Source of the DNA: Bifidobacterium breve
GTDB lineage: Bacteria; Actinomycetota; Actinomycetes; Nanopelagicales; Nanopelagicaceae
Assembly (NCBI GenBank): GCA_945866155.1
Contig: CAMBGL010000025.1
Span: 1 to 12,453, forward strand
Direction: 5' to 3'
Length of the DNA: 12,453 nt
The position numbers were made by a program, and so were the translations under genes. Shown here in pieces: positions 6,770-12,453 of the stretch. Below the pieces are notes generated by a model. That model had not been told where the DNA came from. It searched no databases and saw only the letters and a program-made list of their open reading frames with translations. Every line of letters starts with the position of its first letter. Within the stretch, counting starts at the first letter, position 1.

Positions 6770-7191
6770 GAATTAACGTAATCAGCAAGCGCCTTTCGTT
6801 CATTTTCGATTTCATTAATGCGAGCCTTTACGACATCGCCGATAGAAACAATAGAGAGCAGCTCTCCGCTCTCTGAGACCACAGGAATATGACGAATTCT
6901 GCGTTCTGTCATCACCGTCATCAACTCGGCAACTGTGGAATTTTCTGTGCATGTGATCACCTCGACCGTCATGAGATCGCGTACTCGCATACCAATGAGT
7001 TGGTCGAGTTTTCCTGGCATTGCGCGAACCACATCTCTCTCTGAAACGATTCCATCAATTTTCTTTCCATCAGGGGATACGACCAGAGCGCCAACATGGT
7101 GGGTATTGAGTGAATTAACTAAGTCGTGAACGCTTGCACTTGAAGAGATTGTTTCAACTTTCTTACCTGAAATCAGTGCTGCTATCTTCAT
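6766..7191 (-). CDS. Tandem CBS-domain protein (stand-alone)
   Basis: A 141-residue protein made of two CBS domains, about residues 5-60 and 70-130, with no attached enzyme or channel domain. Typical segments are G-A-L-V-V followed by I-D-G-I-V-S-E-R-D-V-V-R-A in the first domain, and R-R-I-R-H-I-P-V-V followed by L-L-S-I-V-S-I-G-D-V-V in the second. CBS pairs bind adenine nucleotides such as AMP, ATP or S-adenosylmethionine and usually sense energy state. Stand-alone members of this layout are common in actinobacteria. The ATG at 7191 is preceded by a GA-rich stretch containing AAGGGATGGGG on the minus strand. It is convergent with the aldo/keto reductase and divergent from the sugar transporter operon. 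Its partner is not shown by context. Confidence 0.92.
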   Translation of the reverse strand: MKIAALISGKKVETISSSASVHDLVNSLNTHHVGALVVSPDGKKIDGIVSERDVVRAMPGKLDQLIGMRVRDLMTVEVITCTENSTVAELMTVMTERRIRHIPVVSESGELLSIVSIGDVVKARINEIENERKALADYVNS

Positions 7192-7348
7192 GATGCCCCA
7201 TCCCTTGAAAAGTGATTGACCTAGATAGTGCTCCTAAGAGGGATGAGAAGCAATGATTCGGTCTAGGGGCATCTAGAGAAGAGAAAAAACTAGGCTCAAA
7301 CTCTCAACTTTTACTTCAAGACGTAACCATTTCGTTATCTGAGAATAC

Positions 7349-7376
7349 TTGCAAATACTCATCAGTAGCCTAAGTT
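7349..7376 (+). promoter_or_regulatory. Putative promoter of the sugar ABC operon (TTGCAA, 16 bases, TAAGTT)
   Basis: TTGCAA at 7349-7354 and TAAGTT at 7371-7376 are separated by 16 bases and fit a housekeeping sigma promoter with a TAnnnT -10 box. Initiation near 7383 would give a leader of about 70 bases. The -10 box lies inside the dyad CCTAA-G-TTAGG (7369-7379), and a run of six G follows at 7378-7383. Confidence 0.5.
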
Positions 7377-7379
7377 AGG
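7369..7379. promoter_or_regulatory. Candidate operator CCTAA-G-TTAGG over the -10 box
   Basis: An 11-base dyad whose arms are perfectly complementary and which covers the proposed -10 box TAAGTT. A repressor binding here would block the promoter. No regulator gene lies nearby to assign it to. Confidence 0.3.
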
Positions 7380-7404
7380 GGGGTTACCAGGGTCGTGCCC
7401 CCCC
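7378..7404. other. G6 / C7 inverted runs in the operon leader region
   Basis: Six G at 7378-7383 face seven C at 7398-7404 across 14 bases. If both runs are transcribed they form a strong hairpin. If transcription starts near 7383, the G run is instead a G-rich discriminator between -10 and +1. Homopolymer runs of this length are rare in the rest of the window. Confidence 0.4.
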
Positions 7405-7417
7405 ACTACCTGATGAC

Positions 7418-7427
7418 CTTTCGAAAG
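7418..7427. promoter_or_regulatory. Candidate LacI-type operator CTTTCGAAAG
   Basis: A perfect ten-base palindrome with a central CG, flanked by GAC and CTC so that 14 of 16 positions are symmetrical. Palindromes of 14-18 bases centred on CG are usual for LacI-family regulators, which often control sugar transporters. It lies in the leader, 25 bases before the binding-protein start codon. Confidence 0.4.
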
Positions 7428-7452
7428 CTCAACTCTAGAGAAATGGAAGAAA

Positions 7453-8769
7453 ATGTCAGATACAGAAAAAGGCATTTCCCGTCGTTCAGTACTCAAAGGA
7501 ACTGCAGTAGGCGGTATCGGATTAGCAGCAGGTGGATCACTACTAGCTGGTTGCGGCGATAAAGCAACTGGCGCACTTGCATACGGTGCGCGTTCCGTTG
7601 ATGCTGGTCCAACAGCACAGAACGAAGCTTTGATTGCTGCTTACACAGCAAAGACAAAGAATGAAGTTAAGTACAACGCAACAGAATCAAATGCATTCCA
7701 GAACAACCTCTCACAGTATCTTCAGGGAACACCTGATGACACTTTTGAGTGGATGGCTGGATATCGTATGCAGTTCTTCGCAGAGCAGGGTCTGCTTGCA
7801 GATCTAACCGGCGTATGGGATGCAGTTGGTGATCAGTACTCAGAGAGCTACAAGATTGCTTCAACTGGTCTTGATGGCAAGCAGTACTTCGTTCCAAAGT
7901 CTTGGTACCCATGGGGTCTTCACTTCCGTAAGTCAATGTTTGCTGACTTAGGTTTGAATGCAGACAACGTAACAAACTGGGATGAATACCTAAAGATGCT
8001 CGATGGTATGAAGAAGAAGGGTCTTGTTGGTTTCGCTGCCGGAGATAAGGGCGGCTGGGAAGCAATGGGAACATTCGACATTCTTAATGCACGTATCAAC
8101 GGTTATCAATTCCACGTAGATCTATTGGCTGGCCGCGAAAAGTGGACAGATGCAAAGGTCACAGAAGTATTCACATACTGGTCACAGTTGATCCCTTACA
8201 TGAATCCAAACGTTCTAGATCTCGAGTGGGATGGAGCTATGCAGCTTCTTCTACAGAGGAAGGCTGGATCAATGCTTATGGGTTCATGGTTCGGTGGAAA
8301 CTTTAAGGAGCAGTCAGAAGCTGATTACGCTGACCTTTCAATCATTCCATTCCCAGAAATCAATCCAGAGCACGGCCGCGACACAATCGATGCACCTATC
8401 GATGGTTGGTGCGTAGCTGCAAATGGAACTAACAATGATGGCGGAGCAGACTTCTTGAAGTTTGCTGGTGATATGGAAGGTGTTAACGCAACACTTGCTG
8501 CAACAGACAAGGATGGCAAGTTGATTCCTATGACTTCAGCAAACAGTGGCCAAGACACTGCTTCATACGATCCATTCCAGAAGGAACAGCTAGCAGTTAT
8601 GGCTGAAGCAAAGTACATCACTCAGTTCCTTGATCGCGATACTCGTCCAGACTTTGCAGGTCCAGTTGTTGGTCCAGCAATCCAGTCATGGTTCAAGAAT
8701 CCAAAGGATGTTGCAAAGATTCAAGAGACTTTGCAATCTCAGTGGGAAGCACTTCCTCCTCTAGCGTAA
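7453..8769 (+). CDS. Sugar ABC transporter substrate-binding lipoprotein (family 1), Tat-type signal
   Basis: A 438-residue extracellular solute-binding protein of the MalE-like family 1. The N-terminus has a twin-arginine motif S-R-R-S-V-L-K (9-15), a hydrophobic stretch, and a lipobox L-L-A-G-C with Cys34 as the lipid anchor, so it is probably exported folded by Tat and tethered outside the membrane. The mature part is rich in Trp and Tyr (for example W-Y-P-W-G and D-G-W-C), as in carbohydrate binding sites. It heads a four-gene operon with two permeases and an MDR protein. From residue 40 on, all lysine codons I read are AAG and most phenylalanine codons TTC, unlike neighbouring genes, which suggests strong expression. 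The ATG at 7453 follows GGAAGAAA. The sugar is not identifiable from sequence. Confidence 0.93.
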   Translation: MSDTEKGISRRSVLKGTAVGGIGLAAGGSLLAGCGDKATGALAYGARSVDAGPTAQNEALIAAYTAKTKNEVKYNATESNAFQNNLSQYLQGTPDDTFEWMAGYRMQFFAEQGLLADLTGVWDAVGDQYSESYKIASTGLDGKQYFVPKSWYPWGLHFRKSMFADLGLNADNVTNWDEYLKMLDGMKKKGLVGFAAGDKGGWEAMGTFDILNARINGYQFHVDLLAGREKWTDAKVTEVFTYWSQLIPYMNPNVLDLEWDGAMQLLLQRKAGSMLMGSWFGGNFKEQSEADYADLSIIPFPEINPEHGRDTIDAPIDGWCVAANGTNNDGGADFLKFAGDMEGVNATLAATDKDGKLIPMTSANSGQDTASYDPFQKEQLAVMAEAKYITQFLDRDTRPDFAGPVVGPAIQSWFKNPKDVAKIQETLQSQWEALPPLA

Positions 8770-8819
8770 TTAGTTTGGCGCAATTAGTTTCGATTCAAGA
8801 AATTGAATAAACCAACTAG
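8770..8819 (+). other. Intercistronic stem-loop between binding-protein and permease genes
   Basis: ATTCAA (8793-8798), loop GAAA (8799-8802) and TTGAAT (8803-8808) form a perfect six-pair hairpin with a GNRA-type loop. GTTT (8787-8790) and AAAC (8809-8812) extend it past a two-base bulge. TTAGTTTGG near 8770-8778 can also pair with CCAACTAG at 8812-8819 with one bulge. No T-run follows. Such hairpins after binding-protein genes commonly protect the upstream mRNA and reduce permease expression. Confidence 0.55.
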
Positions 8820-8845
8820 ATTAATATAGAGATAGGGTTACAAGT

Positions 8846-9760
8846 ATGAGCTCGACGGCGAAAGACATTAGTAAGGTCTCTCGCCGTCGAGCCTTTTCCA
8901 AGACAGACCGCACAACACTGAGTGCATTCGTAGGGATTCCGCTTTTCTTCCACCTTTTACTTGTGTGGATCCCAGCGGTTTTAACAATTCTTCTTTCATT
9001 CACATACTGGTCAGGCATTTCTATCAGCCGTATTAAATGGGCTGGACTTGCCAACTATAAAAATATTTTCTTTGACACCCCCGCATTTTGGGAAGCGGTA
9101 AAAAACAATATTGTTTGGCTGGGTTGGTTTGGATTAATTGCAACCCCAATAGGCATTTTGCTCGCCTACCAAGTTGATCGCCAGATTCGCGGTCATAAGT
9201 TTTATGAGACCGCGTACTACCTTCCTGTAGTTCTTTCATTGGCAGTAACTGGAATCATCTGGGATTTCTTGCTTCGACCTGACGGCTTTATTAACGGCCT
9301 TATGGGACGTGATATCGATAATGCCTTCTCATTTTTTGGTAACTATGACATCAATATTTATGTAATTTTGACGATCGCCTCGTGGCGACACATTGGTTAC
9401 ATCATGCTTTTGTATTTAGCTGGCTTAAAGTCCGTGGATCTTGCACTTCGTGAGGCATCATCACTAGATGGTGCAACTGAATGGCAGACGTTTAAGAAGG
9501 TTATTTTCCCTTCAATGAAGCCGGTAAACATCATTGTGATCGTTATAACGATCATCGAGTCACTTCGAGCTTTTGACATTGTTTATATTATTTATGGCTC
9601 CCGCGGAGGGCTGCCCATCCTTGGCACCTTGGTCTTCTCAAATATCGCTGGTGAGGGGGCGTCCATGAAGGGCGCTGCCTATGCCGTAATCCTCTTCGTT
9701 CTATCGATCGGGCCAATCATCGCCTACCTACGAGCAACCTTTAAGAGTGATGTCCAATGA
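8846..9760 (+). CDS. Sugar ABC transporter permease, MalF/UgpA type
   Basis: A 304-residue inner-membrane permease with about six membrane segments (roughly 26-52, 88-110, 123-143, 170-193, 225-247 and 274-296). The cytoplasmic EAA loop that docks on the ATPase is at 203-222, with E-A-S-S-L-D-G-A followed by F-K-K-V-I-F-P. The N-terminus is basic (S-R-R-R near 12-15). The ATG at 8846 has AGGG eight bases upstream. It is preceded by the binding-protein gene across a 76-base gap containing a stem-loop, and its end overlaps the second permease gene by ATGA (9757-9760), so the two permeases are translationally coupled. It should pair with that protein as a heterodimeric channel. Confidence 0.95.
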   Translation: MSSTAKDISKVSRRRAFSKTDRTTLSAFVGIPLFFHLLLVWIPAVLTILLSFTYWSGISISRIKWAGLANYKNIFFDTPAFWEAVKNNIVWLGWFGLIATPIGILLAYQVDRQIRGHKFYETAYYLPVVLSLAVTGIIWDFLLRPDGFINGLMGRDIDNAFSFFGNYDINIYVILTIASWRHIGYIMLLYLAGLKSVDLALREASSLDGATEWQTFKKVIFPSMKPVNIIVIVITIIESLRAFDIVYIIYGSRGGLPILGTLVFSNIAGEGASMKGAAYAVILFVLSIGPIIAYLRATFKSDVQ

Positions 9761-10653
9761 GTATTGACGTAGAGCTTCAGCAAGCCGCTACTAAGTACAA
9801 AAACAAGCAGAAGGTAAAGGATCGCTTTATCTCTGCAATCATCGGTGTATTTGCCATTATTTGGGTTTTCCCAATCGTTTGGACTGTTTGGACTTCGCTT
9901 CGTCCATATAAAGATGTTCGCGCAAACGGAGTCTTCTCAATTCCAAAGACACTGAACTTAGATAACTACACGCAAGCAATCTCTCGCATGGAGCTGCCTT
10001 TATATTTCTGGAATTCCGCTGCGATTACGATTCCGGCAGTATTTCTCACACTTTTCTTTGGCTCATTGATTGCATTCGTCGTTAGCCGCTATTCATTTAA
10101 ATGGAATGTTTCATTGCTGCTACTTTTCACGGCAGGCAATTTGCTTCCAGCACAGTTAGTCTTTATTCCAGTTTTCAAGATGTATATCACCCTTGGCAAA
10201 GCACTTGGTATTCCAAGAATTTTGTATGACTCTCATTGGGGTGTTGTGTTAATTCACGTTGCCTTCCAGATGGGCTTTGCAACATTTGTTTTATCTAGCT
10301 ACATGAAGACTGTTCCAAAAGAGATTTCTGAATCAGCAATGGTTGATGGTGCAAGCGTATTTGTTCATTACTCGAAGGTGATGCTTCCGCTGCTTCGTCC
10401 AGCACTTGCATCTCTTGGTGTACTGATGACGACATGGATTTATAATGACTTCTTCTGGGCGTTGGTACTTATGTCCACCGACTCCAAGCGTCCAATTACA
10501 TCTGCCTTAGGCCGCTTGCAGGGCGAATTTGTAACTGATTACAACCTCTTGGCTGCTGGCGCGACTATCGCAGCTCTGCCAACTTTGATCGTGTTCTTCG
10601 TACTGCGTAAGCAGTTTGTTTCAGGCTTAACTCTCGGCTCAACAAAGGGATAA
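9757..10653 (+). CDS. Sugar ABC transporter permease, MalG/UgpE type
   Basis: A 298-residue partner permease of the MalG class. It begins with a hydrophilic N-terminus, then a membrane segment at about 26-48 ending in W-T-S-L-R-P, which is typical of this class. The EAA loop is at about 192-214 (E-S-A-M-V-D-G-A, then M-L-P-L-L-R-P). Six membrane segments are likely. The start overlaps the preceding permease by four bases (ATGA). No gene for the nucleotide-binding subunit is found in this operon, so the complex probably uses a shared MsmK/UgpC-type ATPase encoded elsewhere. The stop codon is two bases from the start of the MDR gene, which is therefore in the same transcript. Confidence 0.95.
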   Translation: MSIDVELQQAATKYKNKQKVKDRFISAIIGVFAIIWVFPIVWTVWTSLRPYKDVRANGVFSIPKTLNLDNYTQAISRMELPLYFWNSAAITIPAVFLTLFFGSLIAFVVSRYSFKWNVSLLLLFTAGNLLPAQLVFIPVFKMYITLGKALGIPRILYDSHWGVVLIHVAFQMGFATFVLSSYMKTVPKEISESAMVDGASVFVHYSKVMLPLLRPALASLGVLMTTWIYNDFFWALVLMSTDSKRPITSALGRLQGEFVTDYNLLAAGATIAALPTLIVFFVLRKQFVSGLTLGSTKG

Positions 10654-10655
10654 AT

Positions 10656-11606
10656 ATGAAAGCAATACAGATCACCGAATTCGGTGGTCCAGAGGTCATG
10701 CACCTAGTTGACCTTCCAGATCCGATTGCAGGACCAGACCAAGTTCTTATCAACGTGAGTGCAATCGGGTTGAACTTTGCAGACACGGTGCAGATTCGCA
10801 ACCAATATGTAACACAGCAAAAACTGCCGCTCATCCCAGGACTCGAAGTAGTTGGCACAACTCCTGAAGGCAAGCGAGTACTCGCTTCGATTTCTGAAGG
10901 TGCATATGCACAGAAAGTTGTGGCACATAAGAGCGCTGCAATTGAAATCCCAGAAGGCGTAAGCGATGAAGCCGCACTTGCTATGTTGGTTCAAGGAACA
11001 ACAGCCTGGCATATTCTAAAAACTTTTGGTCACTTGGTTCCAGGTGAGAGCGTTGTTGTTCATGCTGGTGCTGGGGGAGTTGGAAGTGTTGCAATTCAAC
11101 TTGCAAAGATGTGGGGAGCACGTGTCATCGCTGTGACTTCATCTGATGAAAAATCAGTACTTGCTAAATCCCTTGGCGCAGATGTAACTGTTGATGCAAA
11201 AAGTGCCAATCTTGCACAAGCAATGTTGGATGCTAATAATGGAAAACCAGTTGATCTCGTATTAGAGATGGTTGGCGGAAAAACTTTCGATGCCAGCCTT
11301 GAAGTCCTTGCACCATTTGGTCGAGTCATTGTCTACGGAATGGCATCAGGTGAAATGGCAACCCCTGTAAATTCCATTTCATTACTTGGAAGCAATAAAA
11401 CTATTACAGGATTTTGGCTCGGACATTGTTTCGGGAAGAAAGAACTACTAGACGATGTGATTGCCCAACTATTCATTCTTATTAAGAGTGGAAAACTCAA
11501 GCCAATCATTGGCGCAACATTTCCATTATCTAAAGCTGGCGATGCTCATAGAGCAATCGTTGGTAGAGGCACAACAGGAAAAATCACGCTAGATCCTGCG
11601 CTCTAA
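10656..11606 (+). CDS. Quinone-oxidoreductase-like zinc-free MDR family protein
   Basis: A 316-residue medium-chain dehydrogenase/reductase of the NADPH:quinone oxidoreductase group. The N-terminal catalytic domain starts M-K-A-I-Q-I-T-E-F-G-G-P-E-V, and the nucleotide site is A-G-A-G-G-V-G-S (137-144) followed by A-I-Q-L-A-K. The Cys/His pattern that binds catalytic or structural zinc in alcohol dehydrogenases is missing, as expected for QOR proteins. They reduce quinones, enones or similar carbonyls with NADPH. The ATG at 10656 has AAGGGA five bases upstream and lies two bases after the second permease. Its place as the last gene of a sugar-uptake operon is unusual and suggests either a role in the imported compound's metabolism or simple read-through. 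An AT-rich hairpin overlaps its stop codon. Confidence 0.9.
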   Translation: MKAIQITEFGGPEVMHLVDLPDPIAGPDQVLINVSAIGLNFADTVQIRNQYVTQQKLPLIPGLEVVGTTPEGKRVLASISEGAYAQKVVAHKSAAIEIPEGVSDEAALAMLVQGTTAWHILKTFGHLVPGESVVVHAGAGGVGSVAIQLAKMWGARVIAVTSSDEKSVLAKSLGADVTVDAKSANLAQAMLDANNGKPVDLVLEMVGGKTFDASLEVLAPFGRVIVYGMASGEMATPVNSISLLGSNKTITGFWLGHCFGKKELLDDVIAQLFILIKSGKLKPIIGATFPLSKAGDAHRAIVGRGTTGKITLDPAL

Positions 11607-11622
11607 AAGTGTAATTTTTAGA
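11602..11622 (+). terminator. Weak AT-rich hairpin at the end of the sugar operon
   Basis: TCTAAAA (11602-11608) pairs perfectly with TTTTAGA (11616-11622) around a seven-base loop, overlapping the stop codon of the MDR gene. The stem has one G-C pair and no separate T-run follows, so termination is doubtful; this may be partial termination before the tRNA genes. Confidence 0.3.
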
Positions 11623-11660
11623 ATCGCCGAGATTGCCTGTACCCTCACGTATTGATCAAC

Positions 11661-11733
11661 GCCCCCCTAGCTCAGTTGGTAGAGCGTTTCCATGGTAAGG
11701 AAAAGGTCACCGGTCCGATTCCGGTGGGGGGCT
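11661..11733 (+). tRNA. tRNA-Thr (anticodon GGT)
   Basis: A 73-base tRNA. The acceptor stem GCCCCCC (11661-11667) pairs with GGGGGGC (11726-11732). The D-arm reads AGCTCAGTTGGTAGAGC, the anticodon stem TTTCC/GGAAA encloses ATGGTAA with GGT at 11694-11696, and the T-stem ACCGG/CCGGT is perfect. CCA is not encoded and must be added. TACCCT at 11640-11645 is a possible -10 box. tRNA-Thr, tRNA-Met, rpmG is a common actinobacterial order. Confidence 0.96.
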
Positions 11734-11760
11734 CGAAATAATCGTAAGATTGTTTTGTAG

Positions 11761-11834
11761 GGCGGGATAGCTCAGCTTGGTAGAGCAAGCGGCTCATAAT
11801 CGCTGTGTCGTGGGTTCAAATCCCGCTCCCGCTA
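11761..11834 (+). tRNA. tRNA-Met (anticodon CAT), elongator type
   Basis: A 74-base tRNA, 27 bases after tRNA-Thr. The acceptor stem GGCGGGA (11761-11767) pairs with TCCCGCT (11827-11833), leaving a G-U pair at the end. The loop CTCATAA gives CAT at 11795-11797. The anticodon stem AGCGG/TCGCT lacks the three G-C pairs of initiator tRNA, and the first pair is not the C-A mismatch of an initiator, so this is an elongator. A tRNA-Ile2, which also carries CAT, is not fully excluded, but position beside rpmG favours Met. CCA is not encoded. Confidence 0.92.
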
Positions 11835-11846
11835 CGAGTAATACAA

Positions 11847-11861
11847 GCGCGAATTTCGCGC
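11847..11861 (+). other. GC-rich hairpin after tRNA-Met
   Basis: GCGCG (11847-11851) and CGCGC (11857-11861) flank AATTT, and the whole 15 bases are symmetrical around one base. It lies 12 bases after the tRNA and 69 before rpmG. There is no T-run, so it may mark a processing or partial stop point between the tRNA and rpmG. TAACCT at 11878-11883 is a possible -10 box for rpmG. Confidence 0.4.
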
Positions 11862-11930
11862 AATGAGTGCGCTCAGGTAACCTAAGCGCCTCATCACAAA
11901 GGTTCGACAAAAGATAAAGGGAGCATGACC

Positions 11931-12101
11931 ATGGCAAGTAAGAGCGCGGACGTTCGTCCAAAGATCACCATGGCCTGCGTTGAATGTAAAGAACGTAATT
12001 ACATTACAAAGAAGAACCGCCGCAACGATCCAGATCGCATGGAACTCAAGAAGTTCTGTCCTCGTTGCAAGCTTTCAACACTTCACCGCGAAACTCGCTA
12101 A
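11931..12101 (+). CDS. rpmG: 50S ribosomal protein L33
   Basis: A 56-residue basic protein of the L33 family, part of the large ribosomal subunit near the E site. The start M-A-S-K-S-A-D-V-R-P, the segment R-N-Y-I-T-K-K-N-R-R-N and the end L-H-R-E-T-R are diagnostic. Cys16, Cys19, Cys43 and Cys46 make this the zinc-binding (C+) form. Two in-frame ATGs occur, at 11925 and 11931. I choose 11931 because AGGGAG (11918-11923) is seven bases before it, but only one base before the other. The stop codon shares its last base with the start of the next gene (TAATG), so the pair is coupled. Confidence 0.97.
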   Translation: MASKSADVRPKITMACVECKERNYITKKNRRNDPDRMELKKFCPRCKLSTLHRETR

Positions 12102-12453
12102 TGCTCAATCCCGATTCGGTCGGGCGCACCTTCAAGGGTGCTGAGACAATTACCGTTTCACAATCGCAGATTAATTCTTTTGCTTCCGTGCTGGGCGAAA
12201 CAAATACTGAATTCGCACCTCCAACTTTTTCAATTCGTATAACGCTGGATCAAATGCAGAAAATATTGTCAGGCTCTGACGTAAATCTAGATTGGTCTCG
12301 CCTTGTACACGGAGATCAGAGATTTGAAATCAATCGTCCAATAAAAGCGGGGAATTCACTTACCTGTTCATCCACGATTGAAAGTTATCGAGTCGCCGCA
12401 GGAAATGAAATCGTGACCGTGCGCGGGGATCTTTTTAGCGCAAGCGAACTCGT
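12101..12453 (+). CDS. HadA-like MaoC-family dehydratase, N-terminal part (3' truncated by window)
   Basis: The frame opens at ATG 12101, which overlaps the rpmG stop by one base, and stays open to the end of the window (117 codons). The protein starts M-L-N-P-D-S-V-G-R-T-F and contains A-P-P-T-F near residue 40, L-V-H-G-D-Q-R-F near 68-75, R-P-I-K-A-G-N, and A-A-G-N-E-I-V-T. These are hallmarks of the FAS1-like dehydratase N-terminal half, the hot-dog fold of mycobacterial HadA (3-hydroxyacyl-thioester dehydratase subunit). In actinobacteria this gene normally follows rpmG and is followed by a hadB-like gene and often murB, which here would lie beyond the window. In an organism without mycolic acids its acyl substrate is uncertain. 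Confidence 0.88.
   Translation, partial: MLNPDSVGRTFKGAETITVSQSQINSFASVLGETNTEFAPPTFSIRITLDQMQKILSGSDVNLDWSRLVHGDQRFEINRPIKAGNSLTCSSTIESYRVAAGNEIVTVRGDLFSASEL

Larger units (their letters stand above)
7192..7452. other. Divergent control region between the CBS gene and the sugar ABC operon
   Basis: This 261-base gap is the longest in the window without a gene. I see no convincing small coding region or RNA gene in it. The half nearer the transporter holds a plausible promoter, the paired AATACT repeats (7344-7349 and 7354-7359, ten bases apart), and three dyads described separately. The half nearer the CBS gene is purine-rich and shows only a weak minus-strand -10 candidate. Confidence 0.6.

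Noticed and set aside
7667..8074. 135-codon open frame on the minus strand within the binding-protein gene
   Set aside because: Antisense to a strongly codon-biased gene, which tends to create long opposite frames; no ribosome-binding site or family resemblance.
11761..11834. Initiator tRNA-fMet
   Set aside because: The anticodon stem lacks the three consecutive G-C pairs and the acceptor start is not C-A mismatched.

Overview
The window looks like chromosomal DNA of a low- to mid-G+C, probably free-living actinobacterium. A freshwater acI/Nanopelagicales-type genome is my best guess. The guess rests on actinobacterial gene order at both ends (a polyprenyl diphosphate synthase end near yajQ on the left; tRNA-Thr, tRNA-Met, rpmG and a HadA-like dehydratase on the right), AT-leaning codon use, very compact spacing, and several genes that appear to be leaderless (TAnnnT, six bases, then the start codon). 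No phage genes, integrase, transposase, CRISPR array or plasmid genes are visible.

Left part (1-1611): the 3' end of a polyprenyl diphosphate synthase runs into a convergent yajQ-rarD pair on the minus strand. Positions 1683-3689 hold a tight plus-strand pair: an FMN-dependent alpha-hydroxy-acid dehydrogenase/oxidase and an NAD-type short-chain dehydrogenase. tRNA-Tyr follows at 3748, then a cytochrome P450 with no redox partner beside it. Next come a minus-strand PsiE-family membrane protein, a plus-strand aldo/keto reductase, and a minus-strand protein with two CBS domains.

Right part: positions 7453-11606 are a four-gene plus-strand operon. It encodes a Tat-type lipoprotein sugar-binding protein, two MalF/MalG-type permeases and a zinc-free quinone-oxidoreductase-like MDR protein. 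No ATPase is present, so the transporter presumably shares one encoded elsewhere. The 261-base gap before it holds a plausible promoter and several dyads that could be operators, and a stem-loop separates the binding-protein gene from the first permease. The window ends with tRNA-Thr(GGT), tRNA-Met(CAT), rpmG and the start of a HadA-like dehydratase gene.

No wholly new system is evident. The items most worth following up are the P450 with Asn in place of the conserved I-helix Thr, the shared leaderless promoter geometry, the control region and built-in expression gradient of the sugar operon, and the set of oxidoreductases lying between conserved tRNA/housekeeping landmarks.
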